A stretch of DNA of 64,000 bases from positions 1,054,001 to 1,118,000 of the forward strand of contig NZ_AP022561.1 in the NCBI RefSeq assembly GCF_010726245.1, given 5' to 3'. A program made the translations under genes and the position numbers. The stretch is from Mycolicibacterium aichiense. GTDB taxonomy: Bacteria > Actinomycetota > Actinomycetes > Mycobacteriales > Mycobacteriaceae. Below the pieces are notes generated by a model. That model saw only the letters and a program-made list of their open reading frames with translations. It searched no databases and was not told where the DNA came from. This document shows positions 21,500-31,434 of this stretch, one piece after another. The stretch's first letter is position 1, and each line of letters begins with the position of its first letter.

Positions 21500-22452
21500 A
21501 GACGAACCGGGTTGCGGCCATCGACTGCGGCACCAACTCGATCCGGCTGCTGATCGCCGACCTCGCCGGGGACCGCCTGCGCGATGTGCACCGGGAGATG
21601 CGCATCGTTCGGCTGGGTCAAGGTGTGGACGCTACCGGGCAATTCGCCCCTGACGCACTGGCCCGCACGCAGGCGGCGCTGGCCGACTACGCCGCGCTGC
21701 TCAAGCAATTCGGCGTCGGCAAGGTGCGGATGGTGGCGACGTCGGCGACTCGGGATGCCGCCAACCGCGACGAGTTCTTCGCGATGACCGCCGAGGTGCT
21801 GGACCCGGCGGTGCCCGGTGCGGTGGCCGAGGTGATCACCGGGCAGGAGGAAGCCGAGCTGTCGTTCAATGGTGCGGTCGGCGAACTCGACAGCGCCGCA
21901 GCGCCGTTCGTGGTGGTCGACCTCGGCGGCGGATCGACCGAGGTGGTGCTGGGCAACGGGGTCCGGGCCGGCGGCGTGCAGGCCAGCTTCTCCGCCGACA
22001 TCGGATGCGTGCGGCTCACCGAACGCTGCCTGCACTCCGATCCGCCGACCGCGGCCGAGATCGCCGCCGCCCGCGAGGTGGTGCGGGAACGTCTCGGCGA
22101 GGCGCTGCGGGTGGTGCCGGTGGAGCAGGCCGCGACCTGGGTGGGGGTGGCGGGGACCTTCACCACGATCGCCGCGCTGGCCCACCGCATGACCACCTAC
22201 GATCCGGCGGCGATCCACCTGTCGCGGGTGGGCTTTCCGGACTTGCTGGCGGTGTGCGACCAGCTCGTCGGGATGACCCGCAAGCAGCGCGCCGCGCTCG
22301 GCCCGATGCACGAGGGTCGCGTCGACGTCATCGGCGGCGGTTCGATCGTCGTCGAGGAACTCGCCCATGCGCTGGGGCAGCGGGCCGGGATCGACGAACT
22401 GGTGGTCAGCGAGCACGACATCCTCGACGGCATCGCGCTCTCGCTCGCCTGA
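21484..22452 (+). CDS. ppx2: Exopolyphosphatase / Ppx-GppA phosphatase (Ppx2-like)
   Basis: A 322-residue ASKHA-fold phosphatase. Phosphate-1 motif AAIDCGTNSIRLLIAD, phosphate-2 motif VVDLGGGSTEVVLG, and the C-terminal GGGSIVVEELA are intact. It lacks the extra C-terminal domains of long Ppx enzymes, as in the mycobacterial short paralogue Rv1026. Substrates in the family are polyphosphate and pppGpp; which one it prefers is not visible. Starts with GTG inside the end of the DUF501 gene. Confidence 0.9.
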   Translation: MDIIVETNRVAAIDCGTNSIRLLIADLAGDRLRDVHREMRIVRLGQGVDATGQFAPDALARTQAALADYAALLKQFGVGKVRMVATSATRDAANRDEFFAMTAEVLDPAVPGAVAEVITGQEEAELSFNGAVGELDSAAAPFVVVDLGGGSTEVVLGNGVRAGGVQASFSADIGCVRLTERCLHSDPPTAAEIAAAREVVRERLGEALRVVPVEQAATWVGVAGTFTTIAALAHRMTTYDPAAIHLSRVGFPDLLAVCDQLVGMTRKQRAALGPMHEGRVDVIGGGSIVVEELAHALGQRAGIDELVVSEHDILDGIALSLA

Positions 22453-22459
22453 GCGACCC

Positions 22460-22966
22460 TCACTCGTCTTCAGGCAGCACCAACGGTTCGCCGTCGGCGC
22501 CGGTCGGTGTCTTGGTGCCGGCGAGCGTGAGCCCCAGGACGACCATGACCACCCCGATAGTCAGGTGGAGCCAGTTGTCAGCCTCGTTGAGCGGCAGGAC
22601 GTTTCGCGGACCGGACAAGTCGATGAGCAGACCGTAGATCCACAGGCCCAGGAAGATCAGCCCGCCGCCGATCAGGTACGCCCGCGCTCGGGCGAACGTG
22701 CGGGCGAGCACCAGGCCCGCCACCCCGAAGGCCAGGTGCACCAGGTTGTGCACCACCGACACCCCGAAAACACCGAACAGCTCGGACCGTGACCCGTGCG
22801 CCCAGTGCAACTGGTCCAGATGGGTGGTCAGCCCAGGGATGAAGCCCGCGATCGCGACGGCGAGGAATGCCGCGGCGACCAGCACCGCGGCTCCCTGTAC
22901 CGCCAGCAGGCCGACCCGAGCCCGCTGGAGCCTGCCAGAACGGGCCGTCTCCATGGGGGTCTGCAT
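22460..22966 (-). CDS. DUF4383 membrane protein
   Basis: About 168 residues with four membrane helices. Characteristic elements are FGVFGVSVVHNLVHLAFG between helices 2 and 3 and NWLHLTIGVVMV in helix 4, matching DUF4383. Function is unknown. I take ATG 22966; ATG 22954 or TTG 22975 are alternatives. It ends 7 bp from the convergent ppx gene. Confidence 0.8.
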   Translation of the reverse strand: MQTPMETARSGRLQRARVGLLAVQGAAVLVAAAFLAVAIAGFIPGLTTHLDQLHWAHGSRSELFGVFGVSVVHNLVHLAFGVAGLVLARTFARARAYLIGGGLIFLGLWIYGLLIDLSGPRNVLPLNEADNWLHLTIGVVMVVLGLTLAGTKTPTGADGEPLVLPEDE

Positions 22967-23011
22967 ACCCGTCAATACGGGCGGTCAACCCGCAGGCGCG
23001 AGGCCGGTCGG

Positions 23012-23116
23012 TTAGAGCTTCACCTTGCAGCCGCTGCCGATGTTGTGACAGTGGTGTCCGCCGTCGCACGCATTACAGCGGCAGGTGCAGCCACCAGTGT
23101 GTTTGGGCTCGTTCAT
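23012..23116 (-). CDS. 34-residue Cys/His-rich peptide, metallothionein-like
   Basis: A short frame encoding a peptide with six cysteines (positions 10, 12, 14, 17, 23, 30) and four histidines (6, 21, 22, 24). The core is GGCTCRCNACDGGHHCH, and the tail is Lys-rich. The spacing C-x-C-x-C-x2-C followed by HH-C-H resembles metal-thiolate clusters, though it does not match MymT as I remember it. A strong AAGGAG lies about 11 bases before the ATG, and a promoter-like pair (TGACGG, 17 bp, TAGGGT) precedes that. It is 72 bp downstream of kdpE on the same strand. Metal binding is inference. Confidence 0.75.
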   Translation of the reverse strand: MNEPKHTGGCTCRCNACDGGHHCHNIGSGCKVKL

Positions 23117-23148
23117 GACAGATCATCTCCTTCGCCCGGATGGGTCTC

Positions 23149-23177
23149 ACCCTAGTTCGCGGCCGAGATGTCCGTCA
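23149..23177 (-). promoter_or_regulatory. Promoter of the Cys-rich peptide gene
   Basis: On the minus strand, TGACGG (23177-23172), a 17-bp spacer and TAGGGT (23154-23149) resemble a housekeeping promoter. Transcription would start roughly 25-30 nt before the peptide ATG, leaving room for its AAGGAG site. Confidence 0.4.
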
Positions 23178-23188
23178 GCGATTCTCGG

Positions 23189-23875
23189 TCACTGCTCGAA
23201 CCGGTAGCCCATGCCCGCTTCGGTCAGCAGGTGCCGCGGATGCGACGGGTCGTCCTCCAGCTTGCGGCGCAGCTGCGCCAGGTACACCCGCAGATAATGG
23301 GTCTCCTTGGCGTACGCCTGGCCCCACACCTCTTTGAGTAACTCCTCACGGCCCACCAGCTTGCCGCGGTTGCGCACCAGCATCTCGAGCATGCCCCACT
23401 CGGTGGGGGTCAGGTGCACCTCGGCGCCGTTCCTGATCACCTTCTTGGCGGCCAGATCGACTGTGAACGAATCGGTTTCGATCACCGGCTCGTCGGTCTC
23501 CGATGCCGCCGCGCCCCGGCGCACCGCCGCGCGGAGCCGGGCCAGGAACTCGTCCATCCCGAACGGCTTGGTCACGTAGTCGTCGGCCCCGGCGTCGAGA
23601 GCGTCCACCTTTTCCGCGGAGTCGGTGCGGGCCGACAGGACGATCACCGGTGCGGTCAGCCAGCCGCGCAGCCCGCCGAGCACCTCGATGCCGTCCATGT
23701 CGGGCAGTCCGAGGTCCAGCACGATCACATCTGGCCGCTGCTCGGCGGCGGCCTTCAGCGCCGCCGCGCCGGTGGCGGCAGTGATCACCTCGTAGCCGCG
23801 CACGCTCAGATTGATCCGCAACGCCCGCAGGATCTGCGGCTCGTCGTCGATCACCAGCACCTTGATCTTGCTCAT
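23189..23875 (-). CDS. kdpE: KdpE response regulator
   Basis: A 228-residue OmpR-type regulator. The receiver domain has the DDE acidic pair (VIDDEPQ), phospho-acceptor Asp in VLDLGLPD (about residue 54), Thr/Ser switch in LSART and Lys in TKPFG. The winged-helix domain ends with THYLRVYLAQLRRKLE. It activates kdpFABC when turgor or potassium falls. ATG overlaps the kdpD stop by ATGA. Confidence 0.96.
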   Translation of the reverse strand: MSKIKVLVIDDEPQILRALRINLSVRGYEVITAATGAAALKAAAEQRPDVIVLDLGLPDMDGIEVLGGLRGWLTAPVIVLSARTDSAEKVDALDAGADDYVTKPFGMDEFLARLRAAVRRGAAASETDEPVIETDSFTVDLAAKKVIRNGAEVHLTPTEWGMLEMLVRNRGKLVGREELLKEVWGQAYAKETHYLRVYLAQLRRKLEDDPSHPRHLLTEAGMGYRFEQ

Positions 23876-26508
23876 ATCCGCCCTCCCGGCGGTGCGGCCA
23901 GATCGACGATCACGGTGAGGCCACCGCCCGGGGTGTCGGTGGCCGATATCGTTCCGCCCATCGCCTCGACGAATCCTCGGGCCACCGAAAGGCCCAGTCC
24001 GACACCGTATTTGTTGTTCCGGTCGCCGAGGCGCTGAAACGGTTCGAACAGCTGCTCCTCGGTGCCGCGCGGTACGCCGGGCCCTTCGTCGACGACGTTG
24101 ATGAGCATTCGATCGCCGACGCGGCCCGCGTTGATCCGCACGATCGATTCCGGGGCATACCGCAGAGCGTTGTCGGCCAGGTTCGCCAGCACCCGCTCCA
24201 GCAGGCCGGCATCGGCCAGCGCCACCGCATCTCCGACGTCGACCTTCACCCGGTCCAACCCCGAGGCGGCGAATCCGGTGGACCCGCGGCCGATGCTCAG
24301 CAATGCCCGCTGGACCACCTCTTCGAGATACACCCGCTTGAGTTCGGGGTGGACCACCCCGGCGGCAAGCCGCGAGGAATCGAGCAGGTTGTCCACCAGT
24401 GCGGTCAGCTGGTCCACCGATTCCTCCACGGTGGCAAGCAGTTCGGCGGTGTCCTCTTTGGAGAAGCCGATGTCGTCGGAGCGCAGGCTCGACACGGCGG
24501 CCTTGGCCCCGGCCAGCGGGGTGCGCAGGTCATGGCTGACCGCCGACAGCAGTGAGCGGCGGAGTTCGTCGGCCTTCTCGATCGCCTCGGCCTTGCTGGC
24601 TTCCTCGGTGAGTTCGCGCTGCCGGACCAGCCCGGCGGCCTGCTTGGCGACAGCGGTGAGTACCCGCCGGTCGCGGGCGGGCAGGCTGCGTCCGGACATC
24701 AGCATCCAGAACTCGTCGTCGCCGACCTCGATGGCGGTGTCGGCGGAATCGACTGTCACGCACGGATCCTTGCCGACGCACGCGACGATCTGTTCGTCCT
24801 CACCGCGAACCCGCAGTATGCTCACGGCCCGCTGCGAGTAGGTTTCCCGGACCCGTTCGAGCAGCGTCGCCAGATCCGCGCCGCGCAGCACCGAGCCGGC
24901 GAACAGGGTCAGCAGCTCGGCTTCCTGGGAGGCGTGCCTGGCCTCACGTTGACGGCTGGCAGCACGGTCGACCAGGACGGCAACGGCGACCGCCAGCATC
25001 AACAGCACGAGTTCGGTGATCGCGGCATCGGGTTCGGCGATCGTGAACGTGTACCGCGGTTCGGTCAGGAAGTAGTTGAGCAGCAGACCGGACAGCATGG
25101 CCGACAGCACCGCAGGCGCCACCCCGCCGAGCAGCGCGACGATCAGCACGCCGACCACGAACAGCGCACTCTCGCCGCCGATGGTCAGGTACTTGTCGAG
25201 GGCCAGGGCGGTCAGCGCGCAGATGACCGACGGCACGATGACGGCGGCCAGCCAGGAGATGACCCGGCGTTCGCGTGCCGACGCCGCGCGCACCGAGAAA
25301 CCCCGCCTGGCCTCCTCATGGGTCACCATGTGCACGTCGATCTTGCCGGAGTCCTGAACGATCGCCGCGCCGATGCCCTCGTCGAACACGCGGGCCCACC
25401 GGGACCGCCGCGACGTGCCGATCACCAGCTGGGTGGCGTTCATCTCGCGGGCGAAGTCCAGGAGCGCCTTGCCTACGTCGTCACCGACGACGGTGTGCAC
25501 GGTCGCGCCCACGCTGGTCGCCAGCTCGCGCACCTTGCCCATCTGCGGAGCCGAGACCCCGGACAGCCCGTCACCGCGGGCCACGTGCACGACCATCAGT
25601 TCTGCGCTGGCCTTCGATGCGATTCGAGATGCCCTGCGCACCAGGGTCTCTGACTCCGAGCCGCCGGTGACGGCGACGACGACGCGTTCGCGGGCCTCCC
25701 ACGTCGCGGTGATCTTGTTGTCGGCGCGATATTTGGCCAGTGCGGCGTCCACCTGGTCGGCCAGCCACAGCAGCGCGAGCTCCCGAAGCGCGGTCAGGTT
25801 ACCCCGGCGGAAGTAATTCGACAGCGCCGCGTCGACCTTCTCCGGGGCATAGACATTGCCATGAGAAAGCCTGCGCCGCAGCGCCTCTGGGGTGATGTCG
25901 ACCAATTCGATCTGTGCGGCGCCCCGAACGATCTCGTCGGGGACCGTCTCCTGCTGCTCGATGCCGGTGATCTGTGCGACGACGTCGTTGAGGCTCTCCA
26001 GGTGTTGGACGTTGACGGTGGAGATCACCGCGATGCCGGCCTCGAGCAGCTCCTCGACGTCCTGCCAGCGTTTGGGGTTCTTGCTGCCGGGTGTGTTGGT
26101 GTGGGCCAGTTCGTCGACGAGCACGACCTGAGGCTTGCGGGCCAGCACGGCGGGCACATCGAGTTCGGGGAAGCTGGTGCCGCGATAGTCGATGTAGCGG
26201 GGCGCGATGACTTCGATGCCGCTCAGCAGGTCGGCCGTCTTCTTCCGGCCGTGTGTCTCGACTACGGCGGCCACCAGATCGGTGCCGCGCTCCAGTCGTC
26301 GATGTGCCTCGCCGAGCATCGCGAACGTCTTGCCCACGCCCGGCGCGGCGCCGAGGTAGATGCGCAGCTCGCCTCGCTTCGGCCGGGGGCCGGCCGAGGC
26401 GGGTTGCGAGTCGCTCTCGGACGACGTGTCCGGCGGTGGGTCGCCGCCGGACGTCACGCGTGGCGGTTGCACGGTGTCCACGTCCCTATTATTCGCAGAT
26501 CGATCCAC
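23872..26508 (-). CDS. kdpD: KdpD sensor histidine kinase
   Basis: An 878-residue sensor. N-terminal KdpD domain with Walker A GAAPGVGKT and VDELAHTNTPG, then a USP-like domain (about 250-390), four clustered membrane helices (about 400-500), a GAF-like segment, HisKA with SHDLRTPLAGAK carrying the phospho-histidine, and HATPase with NALRYAPES, DEGPGVP and GVGLGLSV. GTG 26508 gives a Ser/Pro-rich 45-residue N-terminal tail; an internal GTG nine codons later is possible. Here kdpD and kdpE follow kdpC on the same strand, whereas in M. tuberculosis (from memory) kdpDE is divergent from kdpFABC. Confidence 0.96.
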   Translation of the reverse strand: MDRSANNRDVDTVQPPRVTSGGDPPPDTSSESDSQPASAGPRPKRGELRIYLGAAPGVGKTFAMLGEAHRRLERGTDLVAAVVETHGRKKTADLLSGIEVIAPRYIDYRGTSFPELDVPAVLARKPQVVLVDELAHTNTPGSKNPKRWQDVEELLEAGIAVISTVNVQHLESLNDVVAQITGIEQQETVPDEIVRGAAQIELVDITPEALRRRLSHGNVYAPEKVDAALSNYFRRGNLTALRELALLWLADQVDAALAKYRADNKITATWEARERVVVAVTGGSESETLVRRASRIASKASAELMVVHVARGDGLSGVSAPQMGKVRELATSVGATVHTVVGDDVGKALLDFAREMNATQLVIGTSRRSRWARVFDEGIGAAIVQDSGKIDVHMVTHEEARRGFSVRAASARERRVISWLAAVIVPSVICALTALALDKYLTIGGESALFVVGVLIVALLGGVAPAVLSAMLSGLLLNYFLTEPRYTFTIAEPDAAITELVLLMLAVAVAVLVDRAASRQREARHASQEAELLTLFAGSVLRGADLATLLERVRETYSQRAVSILRVRGEDEQIVACVGKDPCVTVDSADTAIEVGDDEFWMLMSGRSLPARDRRVLTAVAKQAAGLVRQRELTEEASKAEAIEKADELRRSLLSAVSHDLRTPLAGAKAAVSSLRSDDIGFSKEDTAELLATVEESVDQLTALVDNLLDSSRLAAGVVHPELKRVYLEEVVQRALLSIGRGSTGFAASGLDRVKVDVGDAVALADAGLLERVLANLADNALRYAPESIVRINAGRVGDRMLINVVDEGPGVPRGTEEQLFEPFQRLGDRNNKYGVGLGLSVARGFVEAMGGTISATDTPGGGLTVIVDLAAPPGGRI

Positions 26509-26515
26509 TGCGAGG

Positions 26516-27421
26516 TCAGCTCTTCATACCGAACTTCTGGTCCAGCGCAATGTTGAGCTCGAGGACGTTGACCCGTGGTTCACCGAAGACGCCGAGAGTG
26601 CGGCCGTCGGTGTGGTCGGCGACCAGACCCCGAATCTGATCGGCGCTGACACCGCGGGCCTTGGCGACCCGCGCGATCTGCAGAGCGGCGTAGGCGGGGG
26701 AGATGTTCGGGTCGAGGCCGCTGCCGCTGGCGGTCACCGCATCGGCGGGTACCGCGGGCACCCCGGCCGCACCCTTGATCGGGACGATCTGCCCGGCCGA
26801 GTAGTCCTCGCCGAACGTGGCGCAGTCCACCCGCACACCCTCATACGTCGCGAGGAACGGCGTAGTCGTGCTCTGGCACGGCTCGTTGACGCTGACGACC
26901 TTGGTGGGGGCTGTGACGTTGCCGCGGGCGTCGCGCGGCCCGATCACCGACAACACCGCGCCGACACCGTCACCGGTACAGAACGGCCGCGTGCCGTCGA
27001 CGCTGTCGAGGTCGCCGATCGCCTTGCTGCGCGTACACACCTGGGTCAGCAGACTCGGCTTGTAACCGTTGGCATCCGCGGGGGCGGCGGGATCACCGAG
27101 GGTGTCCACGATGCTCTCTGGGCCGAGGTTCGACGCGCCGGTGGCCAGCGGGTCGTATCCGTTGCCGGCCGCCGACGGGCGGCTCTGGAAGTACTGCGGC
27201 AGCGGGTTGCCCATCGCGTCGGTGAACGATTGGCCGATCAGGCTGGAGCCCACCGGCTTTCCGTTCACCTCGATGATCGAACCGTCGGCCTTGTCCTTGA
27301 GGCCGGGGATCTGAGCCACCAGCCAGATGAACAGCGGATAGCCGACTCCGACGATGACGGTGAGCACCAGCAGCGCCCGCAGCGCCGCCCAGTGTTGACG
27401 AACGAGACTGGAGAAGTTCAT
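26516..27421 (-). CDS. kdpC: KdpC, potassium-transporting ATPase subunit C
   Basis: A 301-residue KdpC with one N-terminal membrane helix (LRALLVLTVIVGVGYPLFIWLV) and periplasmic-side domain. QYFQSRPSAAGNGYDP and NISPAYAALQIARVAKARG are the family motifs. It is about 110 residues longer than E. coli KdpC because of an insertion between these motifs (roughly residues 105-205) that includes three Cys. I recall similar inserts in other mycobacteria. KdpC helps KdpB bind ATP. Confidence 0.95.
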   Translation of the reverse strand: MNFSSLVRQHWAALRALLVLTVIVGVGYPLFIWLVAQIPGLKDKADGSIIEVNGKPVGSSLIGQSFTDAMGNPLPQYFQSRPSAAGNGYDPLATGASNLGPESIVDTLGDPAAPADANGYKPSLLTQVCTRSKAIGDLDSVDGTRPFCTGDGVGAVLSVIGPRDARGNVTAPTKVVSVNEPCQSTTTPFLATYEGVRVDCATFGEDYSAGQIVPIKGAAGVPAVPADAVTASGSGLDPNISPAYAALQIARVAKARGVSADQIRGLVADHTDGRTLGVFGEPRVNVLELNIALDQKFGMKS

Positions 27422-27422
27422 G

Positions 27423-29570
27423 TCACATCCCTGGCAAGAATTGGACGACGAGGTCGATCAGTTTGATCCCGACGAAGGGGGCGATGATCCCGCCGAGGCC
27501 GTAGATGTAGAGGTTGCGGCTCAACAGCTTCGATGCGCTGCTCGGCGTGTATTGGACGCCCCGCAGCGACAACGGGATCAGCGCGATGATGACGAGTGCG
27601 TTGAAGATGACCGCGGACAGGATGGCCGACTGCGGGCTGTGCAGCCGCATGATGTTCAGCAGGTCCAGGCCGGGGAACAACGCGACGAACATCGCCGGAA
27701 TGATCGCGAAGTACTTGGCGATGTCGTTGGCGATCGAGAAGGTGGTCAGCGCGCCGCGGGTGATCAACAGCTGCTTGCCGATCTCGACGATCTCGATGAG
27801 CTTGGTCGGGTCGGAGTCCAGATCGACCATGTTGCCCGCCTCTTTGGCCGCCGAGGTGCCGGTGTTCATCGCCACGCCGACGTCGGCTTGGGCCAGCGCC
27901 GGCGCGTCGTTGGTACCGTCGCCGGTCATCGCGACGAGCTTGCCGCCCTCCTGCTCCTGCTTGATCAGCGCGAGCTTGTCCTCCGGGGTGGCCTCGGCCA
28001 GAAAGTCGTCAACCCCGGCCTCGTCGGCGATCGCCTTGGCGGTCAACGGATTGTCGCCGGTGATCATCACCGTGCGGATGCCCATCTTGCGCATCTCGTC
28101 GAAGCGCTCCCGCATACCCTGCTTGACGACGTCCTTGAGATGGATGACGCCCAGGACCTCCGCTTGTTTGTCCACCACCTGTCCGACCACCAGCGGTGTA
28201 CCGCCGGCCGCGGAGATGCCGTCGACGATGTCGCCGAGCTGCGCAGGCACGGCACCGCCCTGGTCGCGCACCCACTGCGCGACGGTGCTGGCCGCGCCTT
28301 TGCGCAGCAGGTGCCCGTTCTCCAGGTCGACACCGGACATCCTTGTGGCGGCGGAGAATTCGACCCAGTTCGCATTGACTAGCTCGCCGGGGGTGCGGGC
28401 CCGCAGGCCGAAGTTCGATTTTGCGAACACCACGATGGACCGGCCTTCGGGTGTCTCGTCGGCCAGGCTGGACAACTGCGCCGCGTCGGCGAGCTGCTCC
28501 GGGGTGACTCCGTCCAGCGGAACGAAGTCCGCCGCCTGCCGGTTGCCCAGCGTGATCGTGCCGGTCTTGTCCAGCAGCAGGGTGTTGACATCGCCGGCGG
28601 CTTCGACCGCGCGGCCGGACATCGCCAGGACGTTGCGCTGCACCAACCGGTCCATGCCTGCGATACCGATTGCCGACAGCAGCGCGCCGATGGTCGTCGG
28701 GATCAGGCAGACCAGCAGTGAGACCATGACGATGCCGGAGACCCCGTCGGCCGTCAGTGACAGCGAATCGGGCACACCGGGATTGTTGGCCTTGGAGAAG
28801 ATCGCCAGCGGCTGCAGTGTCGCCACCGCGAAGATGAAGATCATCGTCAGAGCGGCGAGCAGGATGTTCAGCGCGATCTCGTTGGGTGTCTTCTGCCGAT
28901 TGGCGCCCTCGACAAGGGCGATCATCCGGTCGATGAAGCTCTCTCCCGGCTTCTGGGTGATCCGGACCACGATGCGATCACTCAGCACAGTGGTCCCGCC
29001 GGTGACCGCCGACCGGTCGCCGCCGGACTCCCGGATGACCGGGGCCGATTCGCCGGTGATGGCCGACTCGTCCACCGAGGCAATGCCTTCGAGCACATCG
29101 CCGTCGCCGGGTATCACCTGTCCGGCTTCGACGACGACGGTGTCGCCCTGGCGAAGCAGCGGTGCGGCGACGGATTCTTCCACGTCCTCGCGCCATTGCT
29201 TGCCCGGCTCCCATTCCACGAGTCGGCGAGCCATGGTGTCGGCCTTGGTCTTTCGCAGCGACTCGGCCTGTGCCTTGCCGCGTCCCTCGGCCACCGCCTC
29301 GGCCAGGTTCGCGAACACCACGGTCAGCCACAGCCAGAAGACGATCAGCCAGCCGAACCAGTTCGGGTCGACAATGGCGAGGATGGTGCTCCAGACAGCG
29401 CCGATCTCGACGATCAGCATCACCGGGTTGCGCCACAGCGTGCGCGGGTCGAGCTTGCGCAGTGCGTTGGGCAGCGACGTCAGGAGCATCCTGGGGTCCA
29501 GCAGTCCGCCCTGCACCTGTTTCTTCGTGGCACCCGTCTCGAGACGGGGTTCAACTGCGGTCACGGTCAT
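27423..29570 (-). CDS. kdpB: KdpB, P-type ATPase subunit of the Kdp potassium pump
   Basis: About 715 residues. P-type motifs are complete: TGES actuator loop, phosphorylation site [24 protein letters not shown] and [12 protein letters not shown]. It energises potassium uptake through KdpA. The frame remains open 240 bases upstream of ATG 29570, but that part is antisense-like sequence without similarity, and [11 protein letters not shown] is the family-like start two bases after kdpA. The stop is one base from the kdpC start. Confidence 0.96.
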   Translation of the reverse strand: MTVTAVEPRLETGATKKQVQGGLLDPRMLLTSLPNALRKLDPRTLWRNPVMLIVEIGAVWSTILAIVDPNWFGWLIVFWLWLTVVFANLAEAVAEGRGKAQAESLRKTKADTMARRLVEWEPGKQWREDVEESVAAPLLRQGDTVVVEAGQVIPGDGDVLEGIASVDESAITGESAPVIRESGGDRSAVTGGTTVLSDRIVVRITQKPGESFIDRMIALVEGANRQKTPNEIALNILLAALTMIFIFAVATLQPLAIFSKANNPGVPDSLSLTADGVSGIVMVSLLVCLIPTTIGALLSAIGIAGMDRLVQRNVLAMSGRAVEAAGDVNTLLLDKTGTITLGNRQAADFVPLDGVTPEQLADAAQLSSLADETPEGRSIVVFAKSNFGLRARTPGELVNANWVEFSAATRMSGVDLENGHLLRKGAASTVAQWVRDQGGAVPAQLGDIVDGISAAGGTPLVVGQVVDKQAEVLGVIHLKDVVKQGMRERFDEMRKMGIRTVMITGDNPLTAKAIADEAGVDDFLAEATPEDKLALIKQEQEGGKLVAMTGDGTNDAPALAQADVGVAMNTGTSAAKEAGNMVDLDSDPTKLIEIVEIGKQLLITRGALTTFSIANDIAKYFAIIPAMFVALFPGLDLLNIMRLHSPQSAILSAVIFNALVIIALIPLSLRGVQYTPSSASKLLSRNLYIYGLGGIIAPFVGIKLIDLVVQFLPGM

Positions 29571-29572
29571 GG

Positions 29573-31258
29573 TCAGTGAATTCCTTCGGCAAGGGGCCCG
29601 AGCGCGAGCACGGGCAGGAAGGTCAAGGCCACCAGGATGAGTGTCACGCCGGCCACCATGCCGACGAACTGGGGCCGATGCGTCGGCAGTGTGCCGATCG
29701 ACTCGGGGGTATGGCCCTGTTTGGCCAGGGCCCCGGCGAGGGCGAGCACCAGGATGATCGGCAGGAACCGGCCGAACACCATCGCCAGCCCGAGCGCAGT
29801 GTTGTACCACTCGGTGTTGACGCTGATTCCGGCGAACGCCGAGCCGTTGTTGTTGGCCGCAGAAGTGAAGGCGTACAACACTTCCGACAATCCGTGCGGC
29901 CCGGTGTTGAGCATGCCCGCTCGCTGGCCGGGCATGGCCATGGCGATCGCGGTACCGGTCAGCACGATCAGCGGCGTCACGAGGAAATAGCTTGCGGCCA
30001 GCTTGATTTCGCGGGGAGTGATCTTCTTGCCCAGGTACTCCGGTGTGCGTCCGACCATCAGGCCTGCGACGAAGACCGTGATGACAGCCAGGATCAGCAT
30101 GCCGTAGAGGCCCGATCCGGTGCCGCCGGGCGCGACCTCGCCGAGCTGCATGTTGAACATCGTCATCATGCCGCCCAGGCTGGTGTAGGAGTCGTGGAAC
30201 GAGTCCACCGCGCCGGTCGAGGTCAGCGTGGTGGCGTCGGCGAAGACCGCCGAGTCGGCTACGCCGAACCGTTGCTCAACGCCTTCCATCGCCGATCCGA
30301 CGGCGGTGGGGACGGTGCCGTGGCCCTGCAGCTGGAACTGGAGCATCAGCGTGACACTGATGAGCGCGAGCACACCCATCACCGCGGCGATGGCGTAGCC
30401 CTGCTTGCGGCTGTCGACCATGCGGCCGAAGGTGCGCGGCAGCGAGAAGCTGATCACCAGCAGCAGGAAAATCTCCACCCAGTTGGTCCACGTGGTGGGG
30501 TTTTCGAACGGATGCGCCGAGTTGGCGTTGAAGAACCCGCCGCCATTGGTGCCCAACTCTTTGATGGCCTCCTGGCTGGCCACCGGGCCGCCGGTGATGG
30601 TCTGCTGCGCGCCGGCCAGGGTGTCGACCACTTGGTCGTGCAGATGGAAGTTCTGGATCGCGCCGCCGGCGATCAGGATGATCGCGGCCAGCACCGAGAT
30701 CGGCAGCAGGATCCGCAGTGCGCCGCGAACGAGGTCCACCCAGAAGTTGCCCAGTTCGGTGGCGTTGCGGCGAGCGAACCCCCGCACCAGCGCGACCGCG
30801 ACGGCCATACCGACCGCGGCGGAGGTGAAGTTCTGCACCGCAAGGCCGGCCATCTGAACCAGGTGACCCTGGGTGGATTCACCGGAGTACGCCTGCCAGT
30901 TGGTGTTGGTGACGAAGCTGACTGCGGTGTTCCACGCCAGCGCGGGCGTCATCGGGGTGCCGGGGTTGTTGAGGTGCAGCGGCAGCTTGCCCTGCACCAG
31001 CTGGAAGGCGAACAGGAACAGGATGCTGACCGCCGAGAACGCCAGCACACTGCGGGCGTAGGCGCCCCAGGTCTGCTCGGCTTTCGGGTCGGCGCCGATC
31101 AGCCGGTAGATGCCGCGCTCGACCCGGTTGTCCCGGTCCGACGAATAGACCCGGTACATGTAGTCGCCCAGCGGGACGTGCACGGCGGCCAGCGCGAGGA
31201 TCAGCAGGGCGAGGAAGACGATCCCCGCGAGCCCGGAAGTCAAAGCTGGTGTGGTCAC
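29573..31258 (-). CDS. kdpA: KdpA, potassium-binding channel-like subunit
   Basis: A 561-residue membrane protein of the SKT superfamily with ten helices. All four selectivity-filter loops are present: [42 protein letters not shown] and [11 protein letters not shown]. The GTG start shares its last base region with the kdpF TAG (TAGTG), showing tight coupling. Confidence 0.96.
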   Translation of the reverse strand: MTTPALTSGLAGIVFLALLILALAAVHVPLGDYMYRVYSSDRDNRVERGIYRLIGADPKAEQTWGAYARSVLAFSAVSILFLFAFQLVQGKLPLHLNNPGTPMTPALAWNTAVSFVTNTNWQAYSGESTQGHLVQMAGLAVQNFTSAAVGMAVAVALVRGFARRNATELGNFWVDLVRGALRILLPISVLAAIILIAGGAIQNFHLHDQVVDTLAGAQQTITGGPVASQEAIKELGTNGGGFFNANSAHPFENPTTWTNWVEIFLLLVISFSLPRTFGRMVDSRKQGYAIAAVMGVLALISVTLMLQFQLQGHGTVPTAVGSAMEGVEQRFGVADSAVFADATTLTSTGAVDSFHDSYTSLGGMMTMFNMQLGEVAPGGTGSGLYGMLILAVITVFVAGLMVGRTPEYLGKKITPREIKLAASYFLVTPLIVLTGTAIAMAMPGQRAGMLNTGPHGLSEVLYAFTSAANNNGSAFAGISVNTEWYNTALGLAMVFGRFLPIILVLALAGALAKQGHTPESIGTLPTHRPQFVGMVAGVTLILVALTFLPVLALGPLAEGIH

Positions 31259-31347
31259 TAGAACCTCTCCGGGAACAACAAGGCCGCGGCGACGAATAGC
31301 GCCAGCAGCACGGACAAGATCAAGCCGACGACGTTCACGTAGCTCAC
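31258..31347 (-). CDS. kdpF: KdpF, small stabilising subunit of the Kdp pump
   Basis: A 29-residue single-helix peptide: GTG start, hydrophobic core [20 protein letters not shown] and the family-typical FPERF end. KdpF packs between KdpA and KdpB. Its stop overlaps the kdpA start, and its GTG overlaps the stop of the small frame upstream. Confidence 0.92.
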   Translation of the reverse strand: MSYVNVVGLILSVLLALFVAAALLFPERF

Positions 31348-31427
31348 AGTCGCTCGACCAGCTTCTGAACCAGGCCGAGCAGGGCGAAGATCGCCACTGT
31401 CAGCAGCACGAATATGAGGACACTCAT
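31344..31427 (-). CDS. 27-residue single-helix membrane peptide leading the kdp operon
   Basis: ATG at 31427 opens a 27-codon frame, [18 protein letters not shown] followed by LVQKLVERL: one membrane helix with a short, basic amphipathic end. Its TGA overlaps the kdpF GTG (GTGA), the same coupling used in the rest of the operon. A TAGCGT element lies 7 nt before the ATG, so the whole operon may begin as a leaderless transcript at this peptide. I do not recognise a named family. It could be a second KdpF-like subunit or a regulator. Confidence 0.7.
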   Translation of the reverse strand: MSVLIFVLLTVAIFALLGLVQKLVERL

Positions 31428-31434
31428 GTCGGCG

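Noticed and set aside
26516..27421. KdpC as a possible fusion or frameshift because it is about 110 residues too long
   Set aside because: Both family halves are in one frame and the insert is coherent. Similar inserts are known to me from mycobacterial KdpC.
27514..29640. A 708-codon plus-strand frame across kdpB, and another across kdpA (29162-31261)
   Set aside because: Both are antisense to intact Kdp subunits, show Ser/Arg/Asp-rich nonsense composition and lack ribosome sites.
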